A stretch of 56,828 nt of DNA from Bacteroidales bacterium (GTDB lineage Bacteria > Bacteroidota > Bacteroidia > Bacteroidales > WCHB1-69). Positions within the stretch are counted from its first letter, which is position 1; each line of letters starts with the position of its first letter. Made by a program: the position numbers and the translations under genes. The stretch spans positions 1 to 56,828 of the forward strand of contig JAFPXF010000075.1 in assembly GCA_017394765.1 (NCBI GenBank). The letters are read 5' to 3'. Shown one piece after another: positions 43,419 to 52,284 of this stretch. Under the pieces are notes generated by a model, which worked only from the letters and a program-made list of their open reading frames with translations, was not told the origin of the DNA and searched no databases.

Positions 43419-44060
43419 ATGGAAAAAATCGAAGCAAAAGAAGTAGATAATAAAAACAAATTTGTTGACTTGGGGTTGCCAAGTGGCACATTGTGGGCGA
43501 CTTGTAATGTTGGAGCATACAGTGCCGGAGATTACGGCGATTATTTTGCTTGGGGTGAGATCCAGCCGAAAAAATACTACAGTTGGGGAACCTACAAGTG
43601 GTGCAATAAAGCATGGAACAAACTGACAAAATACTGTGACAAAACAAGTTGTGGTGACAAAGGGTTCACGGATAATTTAACGACCTTGGAAGCCTGTGAT
43701 GATGCCGCAACAGTCAACTTGGGCAATGGATGGAGAACACCCTCTCCAACGGAAATACAGGAATTGATAGACAATTGCAGGTGCGGGTGGAGGAAGCTGA
43801 ACCGAACAATTGGCCTTTTGTTTACGGGGCCTAATGGCAATAGTATTTTTTTACCTGCGGGCGGAAACCGTATTGATGGTACTCGCAACGGCGTAGGTGA
43901 GTTTATGGAGTACTTGACAAATTCACTTTGTTCAGAAGCAGGATCTCCTTCCGAAACACGCGTATGGGCTCTTGGTTCATCAGAGCCCAAACCGACCTCT
44001 GCTTTTGGCAACCGTGCTTTTGGGTATCTCGTGCGTCCCGTTTTCTCCCCCGAAGACTAA
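43419..44060 (+). CDS. Fibrobacter succinogenes major-domain protein
   Basis: 213 residues. The domain is clear in FVDLGLPSGTLWATCNVGA near 14, YFAWGEIQPKKYYSWGTYKW near 42, WRTPSPTEIQELI near 102 and the end YLVRPVF. Relatives are mostly secreted, often lipoproteins, but this one lacks a signal peptide (MEKIEAKEVDNKNK). Its fold resembles C-type-lectin/FGE-like domains used for binding. It lies after the McrBC-nucleotidase operon under its own promoter. Confidence 0.8.
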   Translation: MEKIEAKEVDNKNKFVDLGLPSGTLWATCNVGAYSAGDYGDYFAWGEIQPKKYYSWGTYKWCNKAWNKLTKYCDKTSCGDKGFTDNLTTLEACDDAATVNLGNGWRTPSPTEIQELIDNCRCGWRKLNRTIGLLFTGPNGNSIFLPAGGNRIDGTRNGVGEFMEYLTNSLCSEAGSPSETRVWALGSSEPKPTSAFGNRAFGYLVRPVFSPED

Positions 44061-44130
44061 GCCGCCCCAGCAAGAAGTTTTATTGGGTGAAAGACCCACC
44101 ATTATTTTGCAAGAACTGCTTCCCTGTTTT

Positions 44131-44178
44131 CTGCTAATAGCAGAATTTTAGACCGTGTTCGTCGCCATTGTATTTTTG
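44131..44178 (+). promoter_or_regulatory. palindromic operator copy 6 plus -7 box
   Basis: CTGCTAATAGCAG (44131-44143), centre 34 bases before TATTTTTG (44171-44178), 24 bases before the ATG at 44202. Confidence 0.8.
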
Positions 44179-44201
44179 CCGCGTAAAAAAAACATTCGAC
44201 G

Positions 44202-45584
44202 ATGAAAATCCTATACCTGCACGGATACGGCTCGTCAGGGCAGAGCAGCACCGTGGAATACCTGAAAAAGTCCCTGCCAGATTATTATCATATCGAAGCC
44301 CCCGACATTCCCGTAGATCCGGCGGAGGCGCTGCCGTTCCTCAAGCATCTTTGCGAGGAGGAGCATTTCAGCGTCATCATCGGCACCAGCATGGGCGGCA
44401 TGTACGCCCACCAACTGCCCGCCGACTTCGTGCGCATCTGCGTCAACCCGGCACTCCACCTCTCTGAAATCACCGATGTGATGAAGGTGGGCACCTTCGA
44501 CTTCTTCCAGCCCCGCAAGGACGGGCAGACGCAGTACACTATCACGGAGGAGATCATCCAGCACTATCGCGAGATGGAGGCGCACCAGTTCGACCAGTGG
44601 AAGGCGGATGCCCCCGAGAACATCTTATGCATAGGATTGTTCGGCACACGGGACACCACCGTGAACTGCCGCGAGGAGTTTGCCCGCTACTATCCCAACG
44701 TGCAGACTTTCGACGGCGAGCACCGGATGAACCAGAAGGTGGTGAAAAATGTGGTGTTGCCCATCATCCGAAAACACCTTGCGACATACAAAAAAGACGA
44801 CATTCTGCTTTTTATGACCAGCGAACCGCAAGCCCACGTGTGCGAAATGTTTGGAGGCGAGGCTGTTGAAAAGGAAGATGTCGAGCGTGAACCCTACTAT
44901 GGTTTCGTGAAATCGGTGATCTCCGCCTCAAAGGGCATCTACTTGATGCAGACAATAAAGCCGATGGAAGGCTTTGTCTGTATCGCAGAAAAGACGGACA
45001 TCATCCGCGTGGTGGACAAAAACGAGTTGCCCGAAGCGGAGCGCGAGCGGAAAAGCACTGAATGGCTCGAAGCCCCGAATGTCTATGTTCCCGCGCAAAA
45101 CACATCCCTTTCGGGACTTTCAGAAGAAGAGCACTGCATCGCCCTTGCCAAGGAAGCGCTTGTGCACCTGTTTCCCGAAATCCCAACCACGGAGTTTGAG
45201 CTCAGAGACAATTGGTTCTCAAAAGCCGGTTTCATTTCCACACTCAATCATTTTGATGAATATTGGGAAACAACGATTAAAAACTCCAAGAGAGAAAAAG
45301 AGCTGGTGCTGCTTAAGAACGAGATTCTCAAAGATATTCAAACTGCAAGATTCAAGGAATACTACACCGTGAAAGTCGGAACCCCGATAGAAAACGGGAC
45401 CGCCTATTTCATCGTGGCGGTTAGCAAGGAGTTTGACGAAGCGTGCGTTTTGCTCGACCTTACCGAGCGGAGCAATTTCTTCAGGAGTCTCGGACCGGAG
45501 TTCAATGATGTGGAAGACGAGGTGGACCACTACAGAAACAGATTGATGAGTGTCATAAATAAACAAGACAATGAAACGAATTGA
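44202..45584 (+). CDS. YqiA-like alpha/beta-hydrolase fused to an unknown domain
   Basis: 460 residues. About 1-190 are a small hydrolase of the YqiA/YcfP type: LHGYGSSGQSS at 5, nucleophile GTSMGGMYA near 60, acid FGTRDTTVN near 148 and histidine GEHRMNQ near 172. Residues 190-460 match nothing I know; LLFMTSEPQAHVCEMFGGEA begins the second part, and TLNHFDEYWETTIKNSKREK is near 345. The protein is first in a compact run of five unknown genes under palindrome copy 6; its stop overlaps the next start by 14 bases. Confidence 0.7.
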   Translation: MKILYLHGYGSSGQSSTVEYLKKSLPDYYHIEAPDIPVDPAEALPFLKHLCEEEHFSVIIGTSMGGMYAHQLPADFVRICVNPALHLSEITDVMKVGTFDFFQPRKDGQTQYTITEEIIQHYREMEAHQFDQWKADAPENILCIGLFGTRDTTVNCREEFARYYPNVQTFDGEHRMNQKVVKNVVLPIIRKHLATYKKDDILLFMTSEPQAHVCEMFGGEAVEKEDVEREPYYGFVKSVISASKGIYLMQTIKPMEGFVCIAEKTDIIRVVDKNELPEAERERKSTEWLEAPNVYVPAQNTSLSGLSEEEHCIALAKEALVHLFPEIPTTEFELRDNWFSKAGFISTLNHFDEYWETTIKNSKREKELVLLKNEILKDIQTARFKEYYTVKVGTPIENGTAYFIVAVSKEFDEACVLLDLTERSNFFRSLGPEFNDVEDEVDHYRNRLMSVINKQDNETN

Positions 45585-46377
45585 AGACTATGCAAAAAAG
45601 GGTGAGCATCGGGATGAGATGAAAGCCCTGAGGCTTTTGACAGAAGCGTATATTGACATGTGCGGTATCAGCCTTGGCTTCCGCACCGTCGTTTATTGCG
45701 CGGCGGAGGCGTGGGTGGAACGGTTGGCCTGGCTGGACCTTCCGCTCTCGGAGATGGCCCGCAAGGAGCCCTTGGTGTGCCTTATGCCGCATATCACCGA
45801 CCTCTACAAGCCAGAGATATACGACAGGTACGACATCGCAGGGATGGGAGACCCGGAGCTCTTGGCGGCTTGCCGGCAGATTATCGTAGAGAAGACCTTC
45901 GACGAGGCTACCACAGAGGTGCTCTGCTGGGGAATCCTGAAGGCGACAGAAGAAAAGGAGGAACTTTCGCAAGAGGTGGAGGCCACAGCCGCCGACGGCA
46001 CGCTGCTGAAAGGTGTCCTGACCGAACAGAGCTGTCCGAGAACCTGGGTGAAAATGACATCGCCTTTCAACGGAATCCTTATTTGGAAAAGCGAACTTGT
46101 CCGAAAACCCGGGGAACTGTTGCTGCAGGGTTATGAGGATTGCCGTTGCCTGCAGGGTCGGGAACAGGAAATCCGAGCGCTGTATTCGGAGTACCAAGAA
46201 GCGTTGAGGCAACAGCGGAACTCGTCTATGTGGAAAAAAGATCGCGTTTTTGACGAAATATTCGCAACGGTTGTGGGCGACACGACCCTCGCGTATCCTC
46301 AAAAGTTGTTCCGCGAATGGTTTGGAATGGAGTTCTTTGACACCTTCACTTGTAAAGATCCTTCGTGGTTGCGATAA
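45571..46377 (+). CDS. protein of unknown function, 268 residues
   Basis: Starts MKRIEDYAKKGEHRDE, mostly helical, with WVERLAWLDLPLSEMARKEPLV near 49 and a cluster VEATAADGTLLKGVL near 138. It ends FDTFTCKDPSWLR, resembling an out-of-frame tail (FASKNPSWL) after the following gene. Overlap with the hydrolase-fusion gene suggests coupled translation. No family recognised. Confidence 0.6.
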   Translation: MKRIEDYAKKGEHRDEMKALRLLTEAYIDMCGISLGFRTVVYCAAEAWVERLAWLDLPLSEMARKEPLVCLMPHITDLYKPEIYDRYDIAGMGDPELLAACRQIIVEKTFDEATTEVLCWGILKATEEKEELSQEVEATAADGTLLKGVLTEQSCPRTWVKMTSPFNGILIWKSELVRKPGELLLQGYEDCRCLQGREQEIRALYSEYQEALRQQRNSSMWKKDRVFDEIFATVVGDTTLAYPQKLFREWFGMEFFDTFTCKDPSWLR

Positions 46378-46499
46378 GTATGTGTCGCATTGTGCAAATG
46401 ATATTTTTAAAGATTGTTATGAAAACCAATTTTGAATTAATAAGGATTTACACCAACAGCAAAACGCGCTATCCACTTCGGAAAAGTCAGATAAACACG

Positions 46500-47177
46500 A
46501 TGGGGTTGTTTTCAACTTTAGCCAAAGCGGAAGCGCAAATGATTCAAGACGCGGAAGGATACTACGAGAGTGAACAGGAACGCCTGAGAGACATTGCGGA
46601 GAAGGAAGAATACCGTAACGACGAGAAACGGTTCGGGCATGACGTCGTGCTGGCGTACAGAATCACGGAATACAAACTTGACACAGAGGTGTGGAAATGT
46701 AGCAGTACCCAGTCGGTGCGCACCTACACTGCCAATGGGAAGCCCAACGACGAATCTCTGCTGGATTACCAATGCGAACGCCATTTCAAGGGCCGCACCC
46801 CCGAGCAGATTCGCTTCCGGCCTGGCGACATCGTGGAGGTGATTGACGAATGGGGAGCGGAGCTCTGTGTGGTAGGTCACGCACAGCCCACCACGGAGGA
46901 CTACGCCGGTTTTCGTAAACGTTGCTGGGAAGATTGCATGAAGGATTGCCAAAAGTCATGTCGCGACAAAAGCGTTGAAGTCAAGGAGGAGAATTGCATA
47001 TTCCATTGGGACTACAGCGACGACTGCTACTTGGTTTACTCCTTAGGCGAGGGCGACACCCACTTTCACCCCGAATCGCCGAAGGTGTTCCGCCCCACCA
47101 AGCCGGTGCCGAAAGCATTGCGGGAGAAACTGAAAGCGAAATACGAGGAAATGCTACGGCTTTATGGAGCAACCTGA
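46500..47177 (+). CDS. protein of unknown function, about 225 residues, possible frameshifted end
   Basis: I start at MGLFSTLAKAEAQ (46500); a start at 46419 is possible. A charged helix (YYESEQERLRDIAEKEEYRND) leads into a beta-rich part with RPGDIVEVIDEWGAELCVVG near 125 and a cysteine cluster CWEDCMKDCQKSC near 160. The frame ends LRLYGAT at 47177, but in another frame the DNA continues SNLNSFASKNPSWL to 47209, echoing the end of the previous protein. A recent one-base change is likely. Confidence 0.55.
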   Translation: MGLFSTLAKAEAQMIQDAEGYYESEQERLRDIAEKEEYRNDEKRFGHDVVLAYRITEYKLDTEVWKCSSTQSVRTYTANGKPNDESLLDYQCERHFKGRTPEQIRFRPGDIVEVIDEWGAELCVVGHAQPTTEDYAGFRKRCWEDCMKDCQKSCRDKSVEVKEENCIFHWDYSDDCYLVYSLGEGDTHFHPESPKVFRPTKPVPKALREKLKAKYEEMLRLYGAT

Positions 47178-47231
47178 ACTCGTTCGCCAGCAAAAACCCG
47201 TCATGGTTGTAAAGAATAATTCCGATTGATT

Positions 47232-47534
47232 ATGAACGAGAAAGAAAACGGACAAAATCGTATTACTGAATCTGAATTGGTTGAAACACTTCAGAATCTC
47301 AACAAATACAGGGGAAAAATCGCACAAATGAAACCCGAGGATTTCAAGCCGACAGGCGAATATTTCCAAATAGAGGGAACCACATTCCAGCTGAAGATGT
47401 CCCCTGAAGCCAGCCGTGGAGACTTGCTATACTTACTTTCGTACATAAGAGATCTTGTGAAAAGGAAACTGCGAACACTGTCATCAGAAGAAGAGGATAA
47501 ACCAAAAGAAAAACAACAACAAAGCTATGGATAA
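47232..47534 (+). CDS. small protein of unknown function, 100 residues
   Basis: Starts MNEKENGQNRITESE (the ATG at 47232; an earlier ATG two codons up is possible). Amphipathic helices (LVETLQNLNKYRGKIAQM, then LLYLLSYIRDLVKRKL) and a charged end EEEDKPKEKQQQ. It overlaps the next gene by 8 bases. No family recognised. Confidence 0.55.
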   Translation: MNEKENGQNRITESELVETLQNLNKYRGKIAQMKPEDFKPTGEYFQIEGTTFQLKMSPEASRGDLLYLLSYIRDLVKRKLRTLSSEEEDKPKEKQQQSYG

Positions 47535-48015
47535 GGAAAAAGTCAAAGACTATTTGTGGAACTACTTCTTCCCCATCACCTCCGCCTCGGAAGAAGAGCG
47601 GCGGGGAATGTACCGCTGTGCCATCGAGGACGGCTATCTGCTCTATGAGGACGACCTCTACGAATGGGAGCGCAAGCAGCAATGGGAAGAGTTTGACCGG
47701 CTCATCGACAAGATGATAGAAGATTACGCGAAAAGCGTGTTTGAAGACAGGAAGAGAGACTTCTCCCAATGTTACGACCAGCCGATGTTCTCGCCGCAAC
47801 TGCGCTGGAACGAGAAGTACCTCACGCCTGAATTAGAAAGCTTCACCCCCATCATCGCCATCCAGGATTTGGTGGACTACAAGTATGTCGTGTGTGCCCT
47901 CCCCGATGAAAAGGTGGACTTCATGCTGATGCAAAAGGAACGCACCCCCGTCGTGGTGGCGCAATACGACTCGCTGGACGAAATGGTGCGCGACGGATGG
48001 TGTGTGGGAAGCTGA
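47527..48015 (+). CDS. protein of unknown function, 162 residues
   Basis: Starts MDKEKVKDYLWNYFFPIT. The first 90 residues are charged and helical (YEWERKQQWEEFDRLIDKMI); the rest contains FTPIIAIQDLVDYKYVVCAL and VVVAQYDSLDEMVRDGW, a small alpha/beta pattern. Last of the run begun at 44,202. No family recognised. Confidence 0.55.
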   Translation: MDKEKVKDYLWNYFFPITSASEEERRGMYRCAIEDGYLLYEDDLYEWERKQQWEEFDRLIDKMIEDYAKSVFEDRKRDFSQCYDQPMFSPQLRWNEKYLTPELESFTPIIAIQDLVDYKYVVCALPDEKVDFMLMQKERTPVVVAQYDSLDEMVRDGWCVGS

Positions 48016-48030
48016 AAATAAAAGTTTTCT

Positions 48031-48038
48031 TATTTTTG
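48031..48038 (+). promoter_or_regulatory. -7 promoter box for member D
   Basis: TATTTTTG, 38 bases before the ATG at 48076; no palindrome at the expected position. Confidence 0.65.
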
Positions 48039-48075
48039 CAGTGTAAATACAATTCAACAAAACAATTTTACCCAA

Positions 48076-48882
48076 ATGGAATCAGATACACAGAAAAAGT
48101 TAGATGTTAAGAAGTCGGAGGAGATGGAAAGTGCCGGCAACCTCCAAGAATCGCATGACGACGAAACGGGCGAACCGTGGAATGGCGTGTTTTACACCGA
48201 AGGGGATGATGAACCCATTATTATTGATTCAAAGATCAGGACTATGGGGGATTTGGAACGTTTGGTGGATGAGTCAATGGTTAAAAACCAAATGGTGGAA
48301 GAACTGCTGGAATGGCTTGCTGTGCGCACACAGGGGGATGTTGACCTTGCGGCCACGTTGATGAAAAAGGGGTTGCGGAGGTTGAACAACAAAAGCAAAC
48401 AGAAAGATCCGTGCCGTATTGTAGTGAAAGAAAATGGAATCTTTGTCGAACTTCCCGACCAAAAACTCAAAAAGGTGACCTTCGGGCGGGGAAACTTGTC
48501 GAAAACGCTGTATGTCTTTTTCCTTCGCCAAATTGTGCGAGCTACGAAGGACAACACGATTCCGCGCTGTCTTTCGCAATTTGAGATGGGAGATTACAAG
48601 GAGGAGTTGATGTTCATTTACCAAAACGTCAGCGGCAAGCGCGGGGACATCCAGGAGGTGGAATCGTGGTTGGAGAAGGGCACGGTGTCCAACAACTTCG
48701 CAAACGCCACCGCCTCCGTCCGGAAGTATTTCGACAAGCTTTACGACAACTATGTCATCAAGTACAAATGGGAGAAATGCTACAGTGTTGAAATCATGGG
48801 GACGGACCGTTACGGCAACCCGCGCTACGGCATAAAACTCACCCCGGACGATTTCGTGCTGAAGTGGCCGTTTGAGGTGTGA
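48076..48882 (+). CDS. protein of unknown function, shared C-terminal module only (member D)
   Basis: 268 residues: an acidic, probably disordered N-terminus of 60 residues (ESAGNLQESHDDETGEPW), a helical connector, and the shared module from about 115 on: VTFGRGNLSKTLYVFFLRQI, LSQFEMGDYKEELMFIYQ, SVRKYFDKLYD, YSVEIMG and RYGNPRYGIKL. It is the shortest member and lacks the N-terminal domains of the others, so it shows the module limits. Own promoter. Confidence 0.65.
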   Translation: MESDTQKKLDVKKSEEMESAGNLQESHDDETGEPWNGVFYTEGDDEPIIIDSKIRTMGDLERLVDESMVKNQMVEELLEWLAVRTQGDVDLAATLMKKGLRRLNNKSKQKDPCRIVVKENGIFVELPDQKLKKVTFGRGNLSKTLYVFFLRQIVRATKDNTIPRCLSQFEMGDYKEELMFIYQNVSGKRGDIQEVESWLEKGTVSNNFANATASVRKYFDKLYDNYVIKYKWEKCYSVEIMGTDRYGNPRYGIKLTPDDFVLKWPFEV

Positions 48883-48945
48883 TGACAGGCCAAACGGGAT
48901 CTCCGACATTGGAACCTGCTGGTGTAAAGGCAACCAGAATCAAAT

Positions 48946-49257
48946 ATGGAAAAGATCAATAACATCAATTATATGCTTGTCCACGAGGCTTTCCAGAACG
49001 ATGGATGGACCATGTACCACTACTTTATGAGGGGTAACAAGTGGGTGAAAGGCAACGACACTGTCACTTGTTTCTGTGGTGGTTACAAGTTGAACGGCGC
49101 ACCGCTCAGCAACGAGCGTCTTGCCGAGATGCTGCATATCGACCGACGGGCGATTGCGGTGTGCGAGGCGATTGCACCGCACGAGATACACGGCGCATAC
49201 GGGAGAGCCTTCCTTGAAGGCGTGCGCTGGGCGGACGCGCACCCGGCCAAGAAATAA
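48946..49257 (+). CDS. small protein of unknown function, 103 residues
   Basis: Starts MEKINNINYMLVHEAFQND and contains MYHYFMRGNKWVKGNDTVTCF and AYGRAFLEGVRWADAHP. The layout (short beta part, helical end) is ordinary; no family recognised. It follows member D by 63 bases and may share its transcript. Confidence 0.55.
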   Translation: MEKINNINYMLVHEAFQNDGWTMYHYFMRGNKWVKGNDTVTCFCGGYKLNGAPLSNERLAEMLHIDRRAIAVCEAIAPHEIHGAYGRAFLEGVRWADAHPAKK

Positions 49258-49282
49258 GGGAGATAGGTTCCGATTTTTTTGC

Positions 49283-49548
49283 TATTTTTGCCCTTTCAAA
49301 AGAATCATTAACGAAAAACCGAAATATTAGAGAAATAGAGTAATTAACATAGTATAAACCATAGCGTTAACTATTATTCGCGTTCAAAGAAAAAAGCGTA
49401 GGAAACTGTTTTCTTGAAAAACGGATAAAGTTCGCGGCGAAGCCGTAAGGCGGAAGTCTGCAATGCTCATCTATAAAGTTTGCCCGATAGGGTGTGAACT
49501 AATCTATAGATGAGCAGCGGGTTTCTCCTACGCTTCCCGCGAACGCGA
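49283..49548 (+). ncRNA. structured leader RNA of the EcoRI-family methylase operon (candidate)
   Basis: This fills most of the 359-base gap before the methylase. A -7 box TATTTTTG (49283-49290) would start a leader of about 320 bases. Nested perfect stems: 49378-49385 with 49541-49548, 49394-49403 with 49526-49535, 49464-49475 with 49505-49516. Inside the last is an apical hairpin AGTTTGC / GTGTGAACT carrying ATAGGG (49477-49500). A side hairpin CGGC-gaa-GCCG sits at 49435-49445. The apex resembles that of the leader at 33,968 (minus strand). Confidence 0.55.
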
Positions 49549-49616
49549 GTAGAGAGGTTCGCACCTTTCTTTTTGCCGTGAGTGATTGGTAGTCGCGCTA
49601 CAAAAATTCAATCCGT

Positions 49617-50705
49617 ATGGCAAAACAAACTTTAACACAGGCTAAAAAAGCCAAAAACGATGAGTTTTACACTCAGCTCGCCGACATTCAAAACGAAATG
49701 AACGCTTATTTGGATTACAATCCAGACGTGTTCCGTAACAAAACCATTCTTCTACCATGTGACGATCCGGAATGGAGTAATTTTACTCTTTTCTTTGCGC
49801 AGAATTTTGAGCGATTTGGGTTGAAAAAGTTGATTTCGACCAGTTATGCGCCTGAGAGCAAGAAAATCAAAACTTGGCAGCCAACTCTTTTTGAGACAGG
49901 TAGTCCGCAATTTGATGCCGATAAGTCTAAAACAAATGGCAAAATTTTCATACTTGAACGAGATTTGAACGCTGATGGTTTAGTTGATCATAAAGACATT
50001 CAATGGGAATACCTTCAAGGGGATGGAAATTTTGACAGCGATGAAGTGAGAAAATTCCGTGACGAAGCAGACATTATCATTACAAACCCTCCTTTTTCTC
50101 TGTTCAGAAAGTTTATTACTTGGATTATGGAGGCAAACAAGCAATTTGCAATTATCGGTCACCAGAATGCAATAATATACAAAGAAGTGTTCCCTTTGAT
50201 TAAAGGAAACAAAGTATGGTTAGGAAAGGGATTTAAAGGTGGTGCCGGGCATTTTATCAGCAGTTATACAGATTATGCCACTGCAGGAAATCACATTAAA
50301 GGAATGATTCGGGTATCAGGAGTTATTTGGCTTACAAATTTAGAACATGGTCGGCGACATGAAATGTTAAGTTTAATGAAAACTTCTGATATTTTCAAAT
50401 ACAGCAAACATAAGGAATTGAAAGGCCAAACTAATTTTCTTCATTATGAAGATTATAATGCGATAGATATTCGCTTCACAGATTCGATTCCTGATGACAA
50501 CCTTGGCATCATGGGTGTTCCTATCACATTTATGGATAAATACAATCCAAATCAATTTGAAATAATGGATTGCTGCGAACCATGCATATCGTTGAAAAAC
50601 ATAAAAAATACTGGTGTCTATAAAGAAATTCCATCTCGTCAAAAGATACATAATGGTATTCTATGTCAGAAGACATATCACAGAATCCTTATCCGCAAAA
50701 AATAA
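49617..50705 (+). CDS. EcoRI-family adenine-specific DNA methyltransferase
   Basis: 362 residues. The family start is clear ([16 protein letters not shown] near 13, then [12 protein letters not shown] and [12 protein letters not shown]), with motif [16 protein letters not shown] near 156 and VWLGKGF near 200. It methylates adenine in a specific duplex, protecting host DNA. The next gene, 22 bases downstream, is a DUF262-HNH protein and is the likely cognate nuclease instead of an EcoRI-type enzyme. Confidence 0.9.
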   Translation: MAKQTLTQAKKAKNDEFYTQLADIQNEMNAYLDYNPDVFRNKTILLPCDDPEWSNFTLFFAQNFERFGLKKLISTSYAPESKKIKTWQPTLFETGSPQFDADKSKTNGKIFILERDLNADGLVDHKDIQWEYLQGDGNFDSDEVRKFRDEADIIITNPPFSLFRKFITWIMEANKQFAIIGHQNAIIYKEVFPLIKGNKVWLGKGFKGGAGHFISSYTDYATAGNHIKGMIRVSGVIWLTNLEHGRRHEMLSLMKTSDIFKYSKHKELKGQTNFLHYEDYNAIDIRFTDSIPDDNLGIMGVPITFMDKYNPNQFEIMDCCEPCISLKNIKNTGVYKEIPSRQKIHNGILCQKTYHRILIRKK

Positions 50706-50727
50706 TCTCACCAAAATCATCATCAAT

Positions 50728-51891
50728 ATGAAAACCATATTAAAAACCAACATCACCGTGCGCGATATTTGCAACGGATTTGTTTACAATGAATTAGAAG
50801 AAAAAGGCCTGTATGGTCTTTCTGGCAAATTGGTCATTCAGCCGGAATACCAACGAAACTATATCTATGGGGATGGAAAGAAAGACGTGGCGGTCATTGA
50901 TTCCCTCCTTAAAGAGTACCCGCTTGGACTCATATACTTTAATGAACGAGAGGATAGTATACTGGAAGTGCTTGACGGTCAGCAACGTATAACCAGCATT
51001 GGACGTTTTGTGACAGACAGATTCTCAATCATTGATGCACATGGCGTACCACAATATTTCAGTAGTTTACCTGTCAATCTCCAAGATTTGATTATGGACA
51101 GCAAACTCTTGATTTATGTTTGCAAGGGTTCAGAACAAGAAATCAAGGAGTGGTTCAAAACCATTAATATCGAAGGAAAACCACTAAAACCTCAAGAACT
51201 GCTCAATGCAATCTATTCAGGCTCGTTTGTCACACTTTGCAAGCAAGTGTTCAGCAACCGCAAGCTGCACATCATGCAGAAGTGGCAGGCATACGTTAGT
51301 GGTGAGGTGAATCGGCAGGCCATTTTTGAACGTGCATTAGACTGGGTAAGCAAAGGTGACATTGAAGGCTATATGAGCCGTCACCGCCACGATACGAATA
51401 TTGACCCAATCAAGCTCCACTTCGAAAATGTTATCCAATGGATAGAAAGTGTTTTCCCAACTTATTACGACCAAATGTGTGGGTTGGAGTGGGGTCGCCT
51501 TTACGACACGTACCACGCCAACCCTTACAGTCCTTCCGCTGTAGATGCAGAAGTCGCCCGACTGTTTGCTGATGACAGCGTGGAAGACAAAAAGGGAATT
51601 TTTGAATATGTGTTAGGAGGAAAGAAAGATACCAAACTTTTGAAAATCAGAATTTTTAGTAACGCTGACAAATCAACGGTTTATCACCGTCAAACTGCTG
51701 CGGCAAAGGCTGCTGGCGAGTCCAACTGTCCGTTGTGCGCTCTCGGTCATGATGCCACTCGCACAAAAATATGGAAACTCGAGGAGATGGATGCTGACCA
51801 TGTGACCGCATGGAGCAAAGGCGGCGCTACCAGCATTGCCAACTGCCAGATGCTGTGCAAAACCCACAATCGGGCGAAAGGGAACAAATAG
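50728..51891 (+). CDS. DUF262-HNH endonuclease, partner of the EcoRI-family methylase
   Basis: I start at [13 protein letters not shown] (50728), just after the methylase stop; the longer frame overlaps that gene. 387 residues. The DUF262 domain is visible as [12 protein letters not shown] near 37 and [15 protein letters not shown] near 80; the C-terminus is a zinc-type [12 protein letters not shown] near 333, then [13 protein letters not shown] and [10 protein letters not shown]. It should cut unmethylated or foreign DNA. Confidence 0.88.
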   Translation: MKTILKTNITVRDICNGFVYNELEEKGLYGLSGKLVIQPEYQRNYIYGDGKKDVAVIDSLLKEYPLGLIYFNEREDSILEVLDGQQRITSIGRFVTDRFSIIDAHGVPQYFSSLPVNLQDLIMDSKLLIYVCKGSEQEIKEWFKTINIEGKPLKPQELLNAIYSGSFVTLCKQVFSNRKLHIMQKWQAYVSGEVNRQAIFERALDWVSKGDIEGYMSRHRHDTNIDPIKLHFENVIQWIESVFPTYYDQMCGLEWGRLYDTYHANPYSPSAVDAEVARLFADDSVEDKKGIFEYVLGGKKDTKLLKIRIFSNADKSTVYHRQTAAAKAAGESNCPLCALGHDATRTKIWKLEEMDADHVTAWSKGGATSIANCQMLCKTHNRAKGNK

Positions 51892-52035
51892 TTGCCATTC
51901 ATTTTCACCAATCTGCCGTTCTCCAAAGTTTGCGGGAACGGCATTTTTTTTGCCATTCTCCCTTCTGTCGCCCGTATCAAAAAGACGGATTCGACATGAA
52001 ATTTCGCGACCTGTACGGTTGAAAACTGGTGGAGA

Positions 52036-52065
52036 TTCCGCTTCGGCACTTCGTGCCTTGCGGAA
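52036..52065 (+). repeat. dispersed hairpin repeat, variant with compensatory stem
   Basis: TTCCGC-ttc-GGCAC-ttc-GTGCC-tt-GCGGAA. The inner stem GGCAC/GTGCC replaces GACGC/GCGTC of the other copies while pairing is kept. The rest of the 393-base gap 51,892-52,284 holds only AT-rich sequence and the promoter TATCTTTG at 52256-52263 for the next gene. Confidence 0.8.
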
Positions 52066-52284
52066 TGGTGCGCCGCGCACGGGGACGTAAACCACGTCGC
52101 CATTGCGGTTTCGCCCCATCGCTGTTTTCATTCCCAAACCCGATCTGGGAAATTTACTATTCAAAGTTTAATTGTTAAATTAAAGATTGCAATATGTTGG
52201 TTGACAGCAAGGAATAAAAAAACGCCAATCCCTTGACAAATTCAAATATTCGATGTATCTTTGCCAGCAAATTATTACAGTGTT

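Noticed and set aside
49436..49444. GGCGAAGCC, present also at 34030, considered as a second shared element of the two methylase leaders
   Set aside because: The two copies are in opposite senses relative to the methylase transcripts, so they are not homologous parts of the same RNA.
49283..49548. Structured RNA considered as a retron msr-msd
   Set aside because: The outer complementary ends fit superficially, but no reverse transcriptase gene is anywhere in the window; the RNA lies in sense before a methylase.
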